Notes: generated by a model from the letters alone, not told the origin. 64,000 bases of DNA from Cupriavidus sp. U2 (GCF_009663685.2 NZ_RCOG02000027.1:581181-645180); one strand, 5' to 3'; positions 1-8,907 are shown, numbered from the stretch's first letter. A program made the numbers and translations.

Positions 1-23
1 CGGTCACAAAAGGCACACGCCAA

Positions 24-308
24 TTAACGATAGGGCTCGTGCTGCGAGCACAGAGCGCCTGGCGCGCTTTGGACGTTGCTCCCCTCCTCGCTGTCGTCGT
101 GAGCCATCATCAGGGCCACCGGCGTTTCAGCGTCTCCCCAACCGGGCACCACATCGACACCGCAGATGGGGCCAGTATGGTCGCCCATCAGGGCATGAGC
201 TGGCAGGTTGCCATGTCCCTTTCCGGAAACCGATTGCAGGGCAATAATCAACTCATCGACCGTCAGGCCGATCTGCTCGATAGTATTCGCGTTCATCGTC
301 AGTTCCAT
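24..308 (-). CDS. Small hypothetical protein
   Basis: A 94-residue reading frame with no family I recognise. It begins MELTMNANTIEQ and ends near the left window edge at a TAA. The ATG at 308 is preceded by GAGG two bases away; a second in-frame ATG at 296 is an equally possible start. The middle contains a Gly/His-rich stretch (SGKGHGNLPAHALMGDHTG) and the C-terminus is acidic and then polar. There is no signal peptide or membrane segment. A longer frame extending to 422 is open, but its N-terminus is arginine-rich and looks non-coding. Its function is unknown. Confidence 0.4.
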   Translation of the reverse strand: MELTMNANTIEQIGLTVDELIIALQSVSGKGHGNLPAHALMGDHTGPICGVDVVPGWGDAETPVALMMAHDDSEEGSNVQSAPGALCSQHEPYR

Positions 309-710
309 TGCCTCGATACAGCTTGTATTTTTTAGCCAGCCTTCTCCACGAAACCGCTGGAGCCGCGGCTCCAGACAGGACCGACGCGATCTGGCTAGCA
401 TATGTGCTCGGGGCCTCTTCATAACTGGCCGCGGCGTATGCTCCAGCGGGAGCTAGCCAGTATTAGCGCGGGTGTAGCCCGGCATTTGACATTCCGGGAC
501 TACTGTTTGACGCATTGGGACACCTCGGGGAAAACCTGGTGGAGGACAGCCATTTGCAGCCGTTTCCCCTGCACATTCCCCCGTAAGTTGAAACGACCGC
601 TCCATCGTGCGCCGTACGCCAGCCAGGGACGGTCGGTGCCGTTGTGTTTCAAAACGGGCGAGAGAGGGCGTAAACTGGGCCGTAACAAGCATATCGGCCG
701 GGGGTGCACC
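309..710. other. Intergenic stretch, no gene seen
   Basis: About 400 bases between two divergently oriented small genes. Open frames here are short and arginine/proline-rich, as expected from chance in GC-rich DNA. The stretch presumably holds both promoters, but I could not assign -35/-10 boxes with confidence. Confidence 0.4.
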
Positions 711-1094
711 ATGAGCGTACAGCTTAATCACACTATCGTCTGGTGCGGCGACAAACAGAAGTCGACTCAGTTTCTAGTGGACATTCTGGGTCTGCCAAGC
801 CCTGTAGAGTTCGGGCATATGCTGGTAGTTCAACTGGACAACGGTGTTTCGCTTGACTTCTTCGAACGCGAAGGTGCGATTTCCATGCAGCATTACGCGT
901 TTCTAATCAGCGAGAGCGAGTTCGATCAGGTCTTCTCACGTATTCGAGACCGAGGGCTCCCCTATTGGGCCGATCCTGGTAAGCAACGTGCCAGCGAAAC
1001 CTATCTGCACAACGGTGGCCGCGGACTTTATTTCGATGACCCTGACGGTCATTTGCTCGAGGTCATGACTCGCCCTTACGCGCTGGGCGCCTGA
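711..1094 (+). CDS. VOC (glyoxalase/bleomycin resistance) family protein
   Basis: A 127-residue single-domain protein of the vicinal oxygen chelate fold. It opens with the typical beta strand QLNHTIVWCGD, in which the His is the usual first metal ligand position, followed by the STQFLVDILGLP helix. It ends with the family hallmark GLYFDDPDGHLLEVMTRPY, where the Glu is the usual last ligand. Members are small metal-dependent isomerases, dioxygenases or resistance proteins; the substrate cannot be read from the sequence. The ATG at 711 is preferred because the VOC fold starts directly there, although the frame is open back to 402. It is monocistronic, with the convergent sulfatase gene ending 143 bases downstream. 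Confidence 0.85.
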   Translation: MSVQLNHTIVWCGDKQKSTQFLVDILGLPSPVEFGHMLVVQLDNGVSLDFFEREGAISMQHYAFLISESEFDQVFSRIRDRGLPYWADPGKQRASETYLHNGGRGLYFDDPDGHLLEVMTRPYALGA

Positions 1095-1237
1095 GCGCGA
1101 GCGAGCTCGCAGCCATGTTTCGCATCTTCATCGGATGCTATGGCGCCTGGATGCCTCAGACGAGCACCTGCCTCATCGTGCCATTCAGGTGATGTGGTTG
1201 CCCGGAGGGTGTCCGGCCAACCACACCACGGCAACTA

Positions 1238-2989
1238 TTACCTGGCTCCTGCCTTGTTGATGGACTGCATCACCGCTTCGGTCATCTGGTCGATCGTGAA
1301 GCTGGCTGGCCTCTGGCTTGGGGGATAGTCCTTGAACGTTTGGAGGAATGGACCCACGCGCGACGATGCATAACTGATCATGTACGCGTTCTTTGCCGTC
1401 CAGTCGTAATATTGGTCGGAAACGATGTCCGCCCGCTCGTAGGGGTCCATGCGCAGGTTGAACGCCTTCGGCACGCGCAAGCACGTGAACGGGTTGGCCC
1501 ACACTTCGAAGCCGCCCGGATGCCGCTGCTCACAGAAAACGAACTTCCAGTCGTTGTGCCGCATCGCCACTAATACGCCATCGTCGTTGAAGTAGAAGAA
1601 ATCCTGGCGAGGGCCGGTGTTCGTCTGTCCGGTCAAGTATGGCAGGAAGTTATAGCCGTCCAGATGCACCTTGAAGGTCTTTCCACCAATGCTCGCACCC
1701 TTTAGCAAGCGGTCCTTGATGTCGGTATCGCCGGCTGCTGCAAGCAAGGTCGGGAACCAGTCGAGCCCGGAGATCATGGTCGTCGACACGGTGCCGGGCT
1801 TGATGCGGCCCGGCCACCGGATCATTGCCGGAACGCGGAACGCACCCTCCCAGTTGGTATCCTTCTCGCTTCTGAACGGCGTGGTCGCGGCGTCCGGCCA
1901 CGACCACTGATTGGGGCCATTGTCGGTTGTGTAGATCACGATCGTATTGTCCGCAACCTTCAGATCGTCGAGCGATTTCAGAAGCTTACCGACATCTCCA
2001 TCGTGCTCAAGCATGCCATCGGCGTATTCATTACCGGGCATGCCACTCTGGCCTTGCATGGACTCGCGGACATGCGTGAAGGCATGCATGCGTGTCGTGT
2101 TCATCCACACGAAAAACGGTTTATCAGCCTTGACCTGCTTTTCCATAAAGCCGATCGCAGCCGCGGTGGTTTCGTCGTCGATCGTCTCCATCCGCTTGCG
2201 GTTCAGGGGGCCGGTGTCCTCAATCTTGCCGTCCGCGAAGGAATGGAGAACGCCGCGCGGGGCGTTTGCCTTGACCCAGGCCGTGTCGTTCTTCGGGTAG
2301 TAGGGGCGCTCAGGCTCCTCTTCCGCGTTCAGGTGGTAGAGGTTGCCAAAGAACTCGTCGAAGCCGTGTGCGGTAGGCAAGTACTCGTTCCTGTCGCCCA
2401 GGTGGTTCTTGCCGAATTGACCCGTTGCATAGCCAAGCGGCTTCAGCGCCTGGGCGATGGTCACGTTCTGCGCCTGCAAGCCGATCGGCGAGCCGGGGAT
2501 GCCCACCTTTAGCAAGCCCGTGCGCAAGCCACTTTCACCAGTAATGAAAGTAGAGCGCCCCGCTGTACAGCTGTTCTCGCCGTAGTAGTCCGTGAGCATC
2601 ATCCCTTCGGCGGCAATGCGGTCGATATTGGGCGTTCGGTAGCCAACCACGCCGTGGCTGTAGGCGCTGATGTTGGCTTGACCGATGTCATCCCCGAAAA
2701 TGACCAATATGTTTGGCTTCTTGCCAGACGGCGAGGTGGCTGCCAACGCGGGCGCGGAAGCGGCAGGCACCGGCACGTTGGCCGCCACGGGCGGATTCTC
2801 CCTGGCCGGCACAGGCGCAGCCGCGCTGGAATCCGGCGCCGGAGCGGGCGCTTGTGCCGCCGGCTGCTGTGTCTTTGGGGACTCGTCCTTCTTGCCACAC
2901 CCCGTGATCGCGAGGACCGCTGTCAGCGTGGCCAGCATCAACAAGCTGCAGCCCGTCTGTCTCGCCCTCCCTTCCTTGCCTCGATGCAT
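1238..2989 (-). CDS. Lipoprotein arylsulfatase-type sulfatase
   Basis: A 583-residue sulfatase. The N-terminus is a lipoprotein signal (hydrophobic LLMLATLTAVLA then ITGC, Cys31), followed by a Pro/Ala-rich linker to about residue 88. The alkaline-phosphatase-like fold then begins with PNILVIFGDD (metal-binding Asp100/Asp101). The formylglycine site is CTAGR (Cys141), a C-x-A-x-R variant of the commoner C-x-P-x-R, followed by STFITGE. Maturation would need a formylglycine-generating enzyme or anaerobic maturase, neither of which is in the window. The likely site of action is the periplasmic side of a membrane, hydrolysing a sulfate ester. The ATG at 2989 is preferred over one at 3013 because GGGAGG lies six bases upstream. 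The gene stands alone. Confidence 0.88.
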   Translation of the reverse strand: MHRGKEGRARQTGCSLLMLATLTAVLAITGCGKKDESPKTQQPAAQAPAPAPDSSAAAPVPARENPPVAANVPVPAASAPALAATSPSGKKPNILVIFGDDIGQANISAYSHGVVGYRTPNIDRIAAEGMMLTDYYGENSCTAGRSTFITGESGLRTGLLKVGIPGSPIGLQAQNVTIAQALKPLGYATGQFGKNHLGDRNEYLPTAHGFDEFFGNLYHLNAEEEPERPYYPKNDTAWVKANAPRGVLHSFADGKIEDTGPLNRKRMETIDDETTAAAIGFMEKQVKADKPFFVWMNTTRMHAFTHVRESMQGQSGMPGNEYADGMLEHDGDVGKLLKSLDDLKVADNTIVIYTTDNGPNQWSWPDAATTPFRSEKDTNWEGAFRVPAMIRWPGRIKPGTVSTTMISGLDWFPTLLAAAGDTDIKDRLLKGASIGGKTFKVHLDGYNFLPYLTGQTNTGPRQDFFYFNDDGVLVAMRHNDWKFVFCEQRHPGGFEVWANPFTCLRVPKAFNLRMDPYERADIVSDQYYDWTAKNAYMISYASSRVGPFLQTFKDYPPSQRPASFTIDQMTEAVMQSINKAGAR

Positions 2990-3387
2990 TTCCCGCCTCC
3001 CTTCATTGTCCACCGTCGGTTTGTTACTGCTCTCATCGCCTTTTGCACAACAGCATTGCGGTCATTGCGCCGCACACGAATGCGGCGCAGGCAAAGCACA
3101 GTGAAAGTGCCCTCGCAGGCCACGTCGAGGACTGAAAGCCGGTGGCCCGCGCGTGACTCTCCCTCCGCAATGCAAGAATCTCGCGCGGAATGCACCTTGA
3201 GGCTATCGTTGCAGAAGACAACGCCAAGCGGAATTCAGAATTTTCTGACCGAGATCTTAGTGATCTTTGAATGCGACACGTGCCGCGGGCGAAGCGATGG
3301 GCACAGCGCGAACGGCCGCACCCATCATCGGCGAGGAATATCGCGGGTTGGCGGCGAGGAATTTTCCGCCATCTTGCGCAATGCCAT
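2990..3387. other. Intergenic stretch upstream of the sulfatase, no gene seen
   Basis: About 400 bases holding the ribosome binding site of the sulfatase gene and presumably its promoter. I found no convincing coding frame, hairpin terminator or RNA gene. Confidence 0.4.
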
Positions 3388-3681
3388 TCAAGCAGCTGCC
3401 TGCGGACTCCCCGTTGGCCTGCCCCGACTGGTTCGCAAATAGGCGGCACCCGCCTCGCTGACTTTCACTTCAGCGCCGCCGGGTGAATGGATGCGTGTCA
3501 GATAACCGCGCGCATTGGCTTCCTCCCAAACCGGCAGGCGGGGGCATGAGGTGCGCCAGGCTTCGATGACCTCGATGTAAGGTCGTGCATCGGGTCCGAT
3601 CCATTCAAGAAGATCAAGGACCAGAGACTCGACGGCATCGGGTAAGTCCGTTTCGGCGTGGCGGAATGGAAGATCGGTCAT
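3388..3681 (-). CDS. Small hypothetical protein
   Basis: A 97-residue protein, MTDLPFRHAETDLPDAVESL..., with an acidic helical N-terminus, a core EWIGPDARPYIEVIEAWRTS, and a C-terminal part LTRIHSPGGAEVKVSEAGAAYL that looks like a short beta hairpin plus helix. The pattern resembles small winged-helix-like hypothetical proteins common in Burkholderiales and rhizobia, but I cannot name a family. A GGAG lies nine bases before the ATG. No signal peptide. It is isolated, with no operon partner. Confidence 0.6.
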   Translation of the reverse strand: MTDLPFRHAETDLPDAVESLVLDLLEWIGPDARPYIEVIEAWRTSCPRLPVWEEANARGYLTRIHSPGGAEVKVSEAGAAYLRTSRGRPTGSPQAAA

Positions 3682-3932
3682 GGCAGCGCTCCGGTTCCAA
3701 CTCAGGCGCTACCAGTATAGGTTTAGGAAGAGGGCATCCCGATTCGGCGCTATCACCCCATTATCTGGGTCGTCCGCAGATGTCGGGGCGTCCGCCTAAA
3801 TCAAGTGTTGGCACGGGGTGCCTTTTGTGCCGAGGGCGCGGCTTGAGCCGCGCCGGTAGCAGCACGAACCCCGGAGCGACATGCTGAACGATGGCCTGAG
3901 ACGGCCATCTGGGGATTCACCATGCTCGTACG

Positions 3933-4151
3933 TCATGCTCCATCGGTGAACGCATCTCTCCTGTCCGTGACGCGCGCGCCATCGGAGAACACGTCGAACT
4001 TTGACGTCAGCCCGCCATCGCTATAGGGATCCCGCGGGCCCACCGTGTTGGCGCCGTCGGTGTAGACATCCCGCGACCCCACCCCCGCATAGGCCACACC
4101 AGCGGTGAGTGCCGCGCTCGCCGCTGCGAGCAAGAAGATTGTTCTTACCAT
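3933..4151 (-). CDS. Small secreted protein with four RDxYTDGA-like repeats
   Basis: A 72-residue protein with a clear signal peptide (residues 1-22, hydrophobic core FLLAAASAALTAG, cleavage after AYA). The mature part is almost entirely four imperfect copies of a nine-residue motif: SRDVYTDGA (26-34), PRDPYSDGG (39-47), KFDVFSDGA (51-59) and RRDAFTDGA (64-72), spaced 12-13 residues apart. The conserved D-x-[Y/F]-[T/S]-D-G could bind a metal ion or form a beta-roll-like turn, but that is inference. A strong GGGGGTG ribosome binding site precedes the ATG. It lies upstream of a divergent two-component system, with about 420 bases between them. Confidence 0.7.
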   Translation of the reverse strand: MVRTIFLLAAASAALTAGVAYAGVGSRDVYTDGANTVGPRDPYSDGGLTSKFDVFSDGARVTDRRDAFTDGA

Positions 4152-4567
4152 TTTTCACCCCCATTAACGTGGTTGGAAGAACGACCGAAGCTCAGTTTGT
4201 GCCGCTCAACTTCGTACCCGTCAATGTAGGCGTCGACCGCGCGTACGCGTATGGGGAACTTGTCCGAAAAGCTCCTAGGGGAACGCCCTATTCGTGGAAT
4301 TCCGCGCCACATCCGTGCGAACAGGAATCGAATCGGCGGGCAGCACGGGAAAATCCGCCATGAGTATCCAGGTTTGCCGCCAAATCTGCATGACACGTTG
4401 AATCGATCCTTACCCCCATTGGGAATCTGGCATAAATTCTAAGGAGTTTTATGCTGCGCCCGTGCCAGCGTGCTTGGCAAAGGCGTAATACCGCGCACAA
4501 GCGCCGTCATTGTGGCCGAGAAGAAGCCTGAAGTTCCGAAGGTCTGCCCCATGATTGGAAGCAAGCC
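4152..4567. other. Divergent intergenic region upstream of the two-component system
   Basis: About 415 bases between the small secreted protein gene and the histidine kinase gene. It should contain promoters for both. The only candidate coding element is the 26-codon frame at 4451. No obvious direct or inverted repeats. Confidence 0.4.
4451..4531 (+). CDS. Possible 26-residue leader ORF
   Basis: A short frame MLRPCQRAWQRRNTAHKRRHCG... with a perfect AAGGAG four bases before its ATG, ending 36 bases before the histidine kinase start. It is very basic and has no membrane segment. It may be a leader peptide or chance; the ribosome binding site is the only positive evidence. Confidence 0.22.
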   Translation: MLRPCQRAWQRRNTAHKRRHCGREEA

Positions 4568-6238
4568 ATGCAGAACATCACGCAATCCGCGCGGTCCCAT
4601 CCCTTTTTTAGTACTGCTCTCGTCGCCCTGGCGTACTTCGCCGGTGCAAAGGTCGGACTTTCCTATGCGATGGTGGGAGGCGCCGTGTCTCTCGTCTGGC
4701 CCTCCAGCGGGATCGCTCTGGCGGCCCTGCTTGTTCTGGGTATCCAGGGTGCTCCCGGAATCGCGATCGGCTCGGTTGCAGCCAACATGTCGGTGGGCGT
4801 GCCGACTCGGGTAGCGCTGGTCATCGGGCTTGGCGCGATGACCGCGTCCCTGCTGGGGTGGCTATCATTGACGCGTTTTGTGCGATTCCGGTGCACCATG
4901 GATCGCAGCAAGGACGTCATCGCCTTTATCGTCCTCGGTGCGACGACCAGTACGACAGTGAGCGCGCTCATCGGCGCCAGTGCGCTCGTAGCAGCGGGGC
5001 TCGCGCATCCCGGCGAATTCGCCCCTGCCCTTCTGCAATGGTGGCTCGGGGACATGATGGGCGTTCTGGTCGTGGCTCCTGCGCTCCTGACATCGATCTC
5101 GTATCCAAACCCCATCCACTCTGCCAAACTGGCCTCGGAAGCGTGTGCACTTGCCCTTGCGACGGCGTGGATCAGCTATCTCATCTTCGGCGCCGGCGAA
5201 CTCGCAGGGCATGGGTACTATCCTGCTGCACTGGCAGTGTTCCCGTTCACCATCTGGGCGGCATTGCGCTTTGACCACTGGGGCACATGCCTCTCGACAT
5301 TGCTTGTTTCGATCATCGCCATCTGGGGCACCACACACGGCACCGGTCCCTTTGCAGGCGCAACGTCGGTGGACAGTCTGGTCAGATGGTGCGCATTTAC
5401 CAACGTCGTGGCCCTTGCCGGGCCGCTGCTCGTAGCGGCACATGCCCAGGAAAAGCGAATCCAGTGGCTCCTGCTCGCCTCCCACGTCATGCTGGAGACG
5501 CGCGTACAAGAACGAACCCAGGAACTCGAGCGCGCGAACCAGGAGTTGAGGAAGGAGATCGCGCGACGCCGCCTGCTCGAAGCCGAACTGATCCGGAGCG
5601 GCGATCTGCAGCAGAGGCTCATCGGCCAGGAATTGCACGATGGCCTTGGCCAGCACCTCACCAGCCTGGACTTCTACTGTGTGGCGCTGAGCGAGGAATT
5701 GCAGAAGCATCGCCATCCGGCAGCCCCCAGCGCCGAGAAGATCGTCGAACTGGTCAAGCAGGCCGCTCTGATGACACGCAAGGTCGCGCACGGGCTGGAT
5801 CCTGTCGCCATGGAGGCAGGTGGCTTGACCGCTGCCCTGCAAGCCCTGGTCACGACGACGCGTTCGGTGAACGGCATCGACTGCGCGCTCCAGGTCAAGT
5901 CACCGGCGGACTTCCTGGCGCCGCCGATGCAAAACCATCTCTTCCGCGCGGCACAGGAAGCAGTCAACAATGCGCTCAAATACAGCCACGGCAGCCACAT
6001 ATGGATCGAGCTGGATCGCGACAGCGGTTTTCAGCAGCTCTCTATCAGTGATGATGGCGTCGGTCTCGCCGAAGACCAGCTGGCACATGGCACAGGGCTG
6101 GGACTGCACAACCTGCGCCATCGGGCGAGTCTGCTTGGGGGATCGTGCACGGTCTCCTGCAATAGCTGGGGCGGTACCACGGTCGCAATCCGCTTCCCGA
6201 TACCGGAGAGCCCGGACGATGCAAGGAACATCATATAG
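4568..6238 (+). CDS. MASE1-domain sensor histidine kinase (NarX/UhpB type)
   Basis: A 556-residue membrane histidine kinase. Residues about 12-295 form a MASE1 sensor with many hydrophobic helices (GLSYAMVGGAVSLVWPSSGI is typical). A coiled-coil linker (QERTQELERANQELRKEI) follows. The HisKA_3 dimerisation domain has phosphoacceptor His357 in GQELHDGLGQHL. The HATPase domain has N-box AQEAVNNALKYSH (462-474), G1 box ISDDGVG (493-499) and G2 GTGLGLHNL. The ATG at 4568 has GGAAG about eight bases upstream. The response regulator gene overlaps its 3' end by 20 bases, so they are co-translated partners. The signal is not evident; MASE1 proteins sense diverse, mostly unknown cues. Confidence 0.92.
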   Translation: MQNITQSARSHPFFSTALVALAYFAGAKVGLSYAMVGGAVSLVWPSSGIALAALLVLGIQGAPGIAIGSVAANMSVGVPTRVALVIGLGAMTASLLGWLSLTRFVRFRCTMDRSKDVIAFIVLGATTSTTVSALIGASALVAAGLAHPGEFAPALLQWWLGDMMGVLVVAPALLTSISYPNPIHSAKLASEACALALATAWISYLIFGAGELAGHGYYPAALAVFPFTIWAALRFDHWGTCLSTLLVSIIAIWGTTHGTGPFAGATSVDSLVRWCAFTNVVALAGPLLVAAHAQEKRIQWLLLASHVMLETRVQERTQELERANQELRKEIARRRLLEAELIRSGDLQQRLIGQELHDGLGQHLTSLDFYCVALSEELQKHRHPAAPSAEKIVELVKQAALMTRKVAHGLDPVAMEAGGLTAALQALVTTTRSVNGIDCALQVKSPADFLAPPMQNHLFRAAQEAVNNALKYSHGSHIWIELDRDSGFQQLSISDDGVGLAEDQLAHGTGLGLHNLRHRASLLGGSCTVSCNSWGGTTVAIRFPIPESPDDARNII

Positions 6239-6884
6239 CCCGCCCCGTGCGGTCCAGATCCTTATCGTGGATGACCATCCTATTATCCGGGAAGGGCTGA
6301 CCCACTTGCTGCATGCACATGAGAACCTGCACGTTTGCTGCGTGGCCGGCAGTGCCGAAGAAGCATTGACGGCTGTCGCCTGCAAGCCCGACCTGGCCAT
6401 CGTGGATCTCAGCCTGCAGTCGAACTCCGGCCTGGACCTCGTCAGGCATTTCAGGCAGCACCATCCGACGCTGGCGATCCTCGTTCTCAGCATGCACGAC
6501 GAAGCCCTGTTCGCCGAGCGTGCATTGCGGGCCGGCGCCAACGGGTATCTTATGAAGCTCGGGGCCACGGAACACATCCTGAACGCCATCCGAGAGGTAC
6601 TCGCCGGAAACGTCTACTTGAGCGCAGCGATGCATGAGAAGCTCGCGCGCACGCTGACAACGCCGACCAAAGCGCCCACAAGCGCCATCGCAAACCTGTC
6701 AGAGCGGGAATTCGAGGTCCTGCACCTGATCGGACTTGGCTTCAGTACACGTGAAATCGCCGAGAAAATGAGTCGCAGTATCAAGACCATCGAAGCTCAC
6801 CAAGCCAACATCAAGCAGAAGCTGGGCATCCGAAGTGGCAAGGAACTGATGCGCTTCGCAATTCAGTGGCTCGAGGGCCAGTAG
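6219..6884 (+). CDS. NarL/LuxR-family response regulator
   Basis: A 221-residue response regulator. The receiver domain (about 12-130) has the acidic pair DD18-19, phosphoacceptor Asp63 in LAIVDLSLQS and the conserved Lys in NGYLMKLGA. A LuxR-type helix-turn-helix occupies about 155-215 (LSEREFEVLHLIGLGFSTREIAEKM). It starts inside the 3' end of the histidine kinase gene with GGAGAG upstream, which argues for translational coupling and for direct phosphotransfer between the two. Target genes are not evident. Its 3' end overlaps the convergent epimerase gene by 22 bases. Confidence 0.92.
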   Translation: MQGTSYSPPRAVQILIVDDHPIIREGLTHLLHAHENLHVCCVAGSAEEALTAVACKPDLAIVDLSLQSNSGLDLVRHFRQHHPTLAILVLSMHDEALFAERALRAGANGYLMKLGATEHILNAIREVLAGNVYLSAAMHEKLARTLTTPTKAPTSAIANLSEREFEVLHLIGLGFSTREIAEKMSRSIKTIEAHQANIKQKLGIRSGKELMRFAIQWLEGQ

Positions 6885-7879
6885 GCCGAGGCGGTCCGGA
6901 CGACTACGCTCGACGGATCGAGGCACCCCATGCCGTGCAACGTCGCCTCAATGGCACGATCGAGCGGCGTGTGTGGTTCCTCTCCGAGCACGGATAGCAG
7001 CTTGTCGTTGGTCATGCGCACCGGCTTCTGCCATAGGTAACGCATCTCGCGCATCTCGCGGAAAGTGGTGACGAAGGGCGAGACGACACTGAGCAGCCAC
7101 CACGGGAACGGGCGCAGTGTTGGCACGCGGCCGCCACGACGAACCACGACGCGGCGAATGGCTTCGGCCATCTGCATGCCGTCCTCATCCCAATGCCCTG
7201 CCATGTGGAACGCCGCAAACGGTTCCAGCGATTCCCGCCGCGCGAGCAGTTCCACCATCGTGCGCGCCACGTCGGGCAGATACGACCACTGATGCCCAAT
7301 GCCCTTTCGGCCAGGAAGATTGATGACGGTAACGGCCCGGCCCGGTTTGACCATTGCCTGGGAGAACCAGCTATTGCCAGGTTTCGGGCCAAAGAAGTCA
7401 CCCGCACGAACCACTATCGTACGTACGCCGCTGGCCGTGGCCAAACGCAGACGCCGTTCCAGTTCGACCCGGATGCCTCCCTTGCGCGTGAGCGGCTGCT
7501 GTGGCGAGCCTTCATGCGGTTCCGGGAAGGCGTCCGGACCGAAGTTATAGACGGTACCGGGCAGCAAGATGGTGGCGCCTTGTGTTGTCGCCGCGGCGAT
7601 CGTATTGTCGATCATGGGCAGCACCAGTTCTGCCCAGCGGCGGTAACCCTGCGGATTCACCGCATGCACGATCACCGAGCACCCCTGCGCGGCCGCCATG
7701 ACATCCTCTCGGCGCATTGCATCACCGGCGATCCAGGTGATGCCATCATCAGTCGACGGGGCGTATTGGCTGCGCGCGAGCCCGCGCACGCTCCAGCCCG
7801 CGTCCCGAAGCTGCCGGGCGACCTCACAACCGATGCCGCCTGTAGCGCCAAGAACCAATGCTGCCTTGTCGGTTTGCAT
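6863..7879 (-). CDS. NAD(P)-dependent epimerase/dehydratase-like SDR protein
   Basis: A 338-residue atypical short-chain dehydrogenase. The Rossmann dinucleotide motif GATGGIG is at about 12-18 (LVLGATGGIGCEVARQL), followed by RGLARS. The sequence runs as an extended SDR with VIVHAVNPQGY and LLPGTVYNFG segments; the usual catalytic YxxxK is not obvious, so it may be an NmrA-like or atypical epimerase. The ATG at 7879 has GGGGAGA six bases upstream and is chosen over an upstream frame start at 7915. It is divergent from the LysR gene at 7972, which probably controls it. Confidence 0.82.
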   Translation of the reverse strand: MQTDKAALVLGATGGIGCEVARQLRDAGWSVRGLARSQYAPSTDDGITWIAGDAMRREDVMAAAQGCSVIVHAVNPQGYRRWAELVLPMIDNTIAAATTQGATILLPGTVYNFGPDAFPEPHEGSPQQPLTRKGGIRVELERRLRLATASGVRTIVVRAGDFFGPKPGNSWFSQAMVKPGRAVTVINLPGRKGIGHQWSYLPDVARTMVELLARRESLEPFAAFHMAGHWDEDGMQMAEAIRRVVVRRGGRVPTLRPFPWWLLSVVSPFVTTFREMREMRYLWQKPVRMTNDKLLSVLGEEPHTPLDRAIEATLHGMGCLDPSSVVVRTASAYWPSSH

Positions 7880-7948
7880 ATCGAATCTCCCCTTGAACAT
7901 GGGAAGCATTTTCAATGCACCGTGTTTCCAATAAAATTGGCAAACATC

Positions 7949-7963
7949 GTATAGCTGATATAC
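7949..7963. promoter_or_regulatory. Candidate LysR-type operator in divergent promoter region
   Basis: A perfect dyad GTATA-N5-TATAC, containing the T-N11-A core (T7950 to A7962) typical of LysR-family sites. It lies 9 bases before the LysR start codon and 70 bases before the divergent epimerase gene, the usual position for autoregulation plus target activation. Confidence 0.45.
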
Positions 7964-7971
7964 ATTTTTGC

Positions 7972-8856
7972 ATGGCCACGGAACCTAGCTGGGAACTCTA
8001 TCGCTCTTACCTCAGTGTGCTTCAGGAAGGCTCGCTGTCTGGCGCCGCACGCGCTCTGGGGCTCGCCCAACCGACAGTAGGTCGCCATGTCGAAGCACTG
8101 GAGAAGTCCCTGGGGCTCACCCTCTTCACCCGCTCGCAGACGGGGCTGCTCCCAACTCCGGCCGCGCTCGAACTCAAGCCCTACGCCGAGGCCATGAGCA
8201 CTTCCGCAGCGGCCCTGATGCGCGCCGCGGAAAGCCAGGGCGACGTCAAGGGCACCGTGCGCATCAGCGCGAGCGAAGTCATAGGCGCCGAGGTTCTGCC
8301 CCCTATCGTGGCGCAACTACAGGCGGCGCACCCGGGACTCAAGGTCGAACTCGCGCTGACGAACCGTGTCCAGGACCTGCTGCTGCGCGAAGCCGACATT
8401 GCCGTCCGCATGACGCGCCCCAACCAGGACGCCTTGCTGGCCCGGCGCATTGGTGTCGTCCAACTGGGCCTGCATGCGCATCGACACTATTTGAGCAAAC
8501 GGGGAAGCCCCGAGAAGCCCGCCGAGCTGGCGATGCATGCGTTGATCGGTTTCGACGAGGAGACGCCGTTCCTGCGAGCGGGAAGCAAGACGCTCCCGGG
8601 CTGGCGCCGGGATGCCTTTACGGTGCGCACGGACAGCGACCTCGCTCAATTCGCATTGATCCGCGCAGGCGCAGGCATTGGCGTCTGTCAGGTTGCACTG
8701 GCTCGGCGCTATCCTGACCTTGTGCGCGTGCTGGCCGACGACTTCACCTTTCCACTCGAAATGTGGGTCGCGATGCATGAGGACCTGCGCCACAGCGCGC
8801 GCTGCAAGGTTCCGTTCGACGCACTGTGTGCGGGCCTGGAACACCACGCGGCCTGA
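7972..8856 (+). CDS. LysR-family transcriptional regulator
   Basis: A 294-residue LysR protein. The N-terminal winged helix-turn-helix is YLSVLQEGSLSGAARALGLA...VGRHVEALEKSLG. The effector domain follows, opening with GTVRISASEV and including the hinge-like LTNRVQDLLLREADIAVRM, as in LysR subgroups that regulate neighbouring oxidoreductases. The start at ATG 7972 (MATEPSWELY) matches the family N-terminus better than the upstream frame start at 7915. Divergent from the epimerase gene; convergent with another LysR gene 51 bases away. Confidence 0.9.
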   Translation: MATEPSWELYRSYLSVLQEGSLSGAARALGLAQPTVGRHVEALEKSLGLTLFTRSQTGLLPTPAALELKPYAEAMSTSAAALMRAAESQGDVKGTVRISASEVIGAEVLPPIVAQLQAAHPGLKVELALTNRVQDLLLREADIAVRMTRPNQDALLARRIGVVQLGLHAHRHYLSKRGSPEKPAELAMHALIGFDEETPFLRAGSKTLPGWRRDAFTVRTDSDLAQFALIRAGAGIGVCQVALARRYPDLVRVLADDFTFPLEMWVAMHEDLRHSARCKVPFDALCAGLEHHAA

Positions 8857-8907
8857 AGGCGTTGTATCGATATTTGCGTGGGTAACCAAGTCGGCTCCGC
8901 GCGCACC

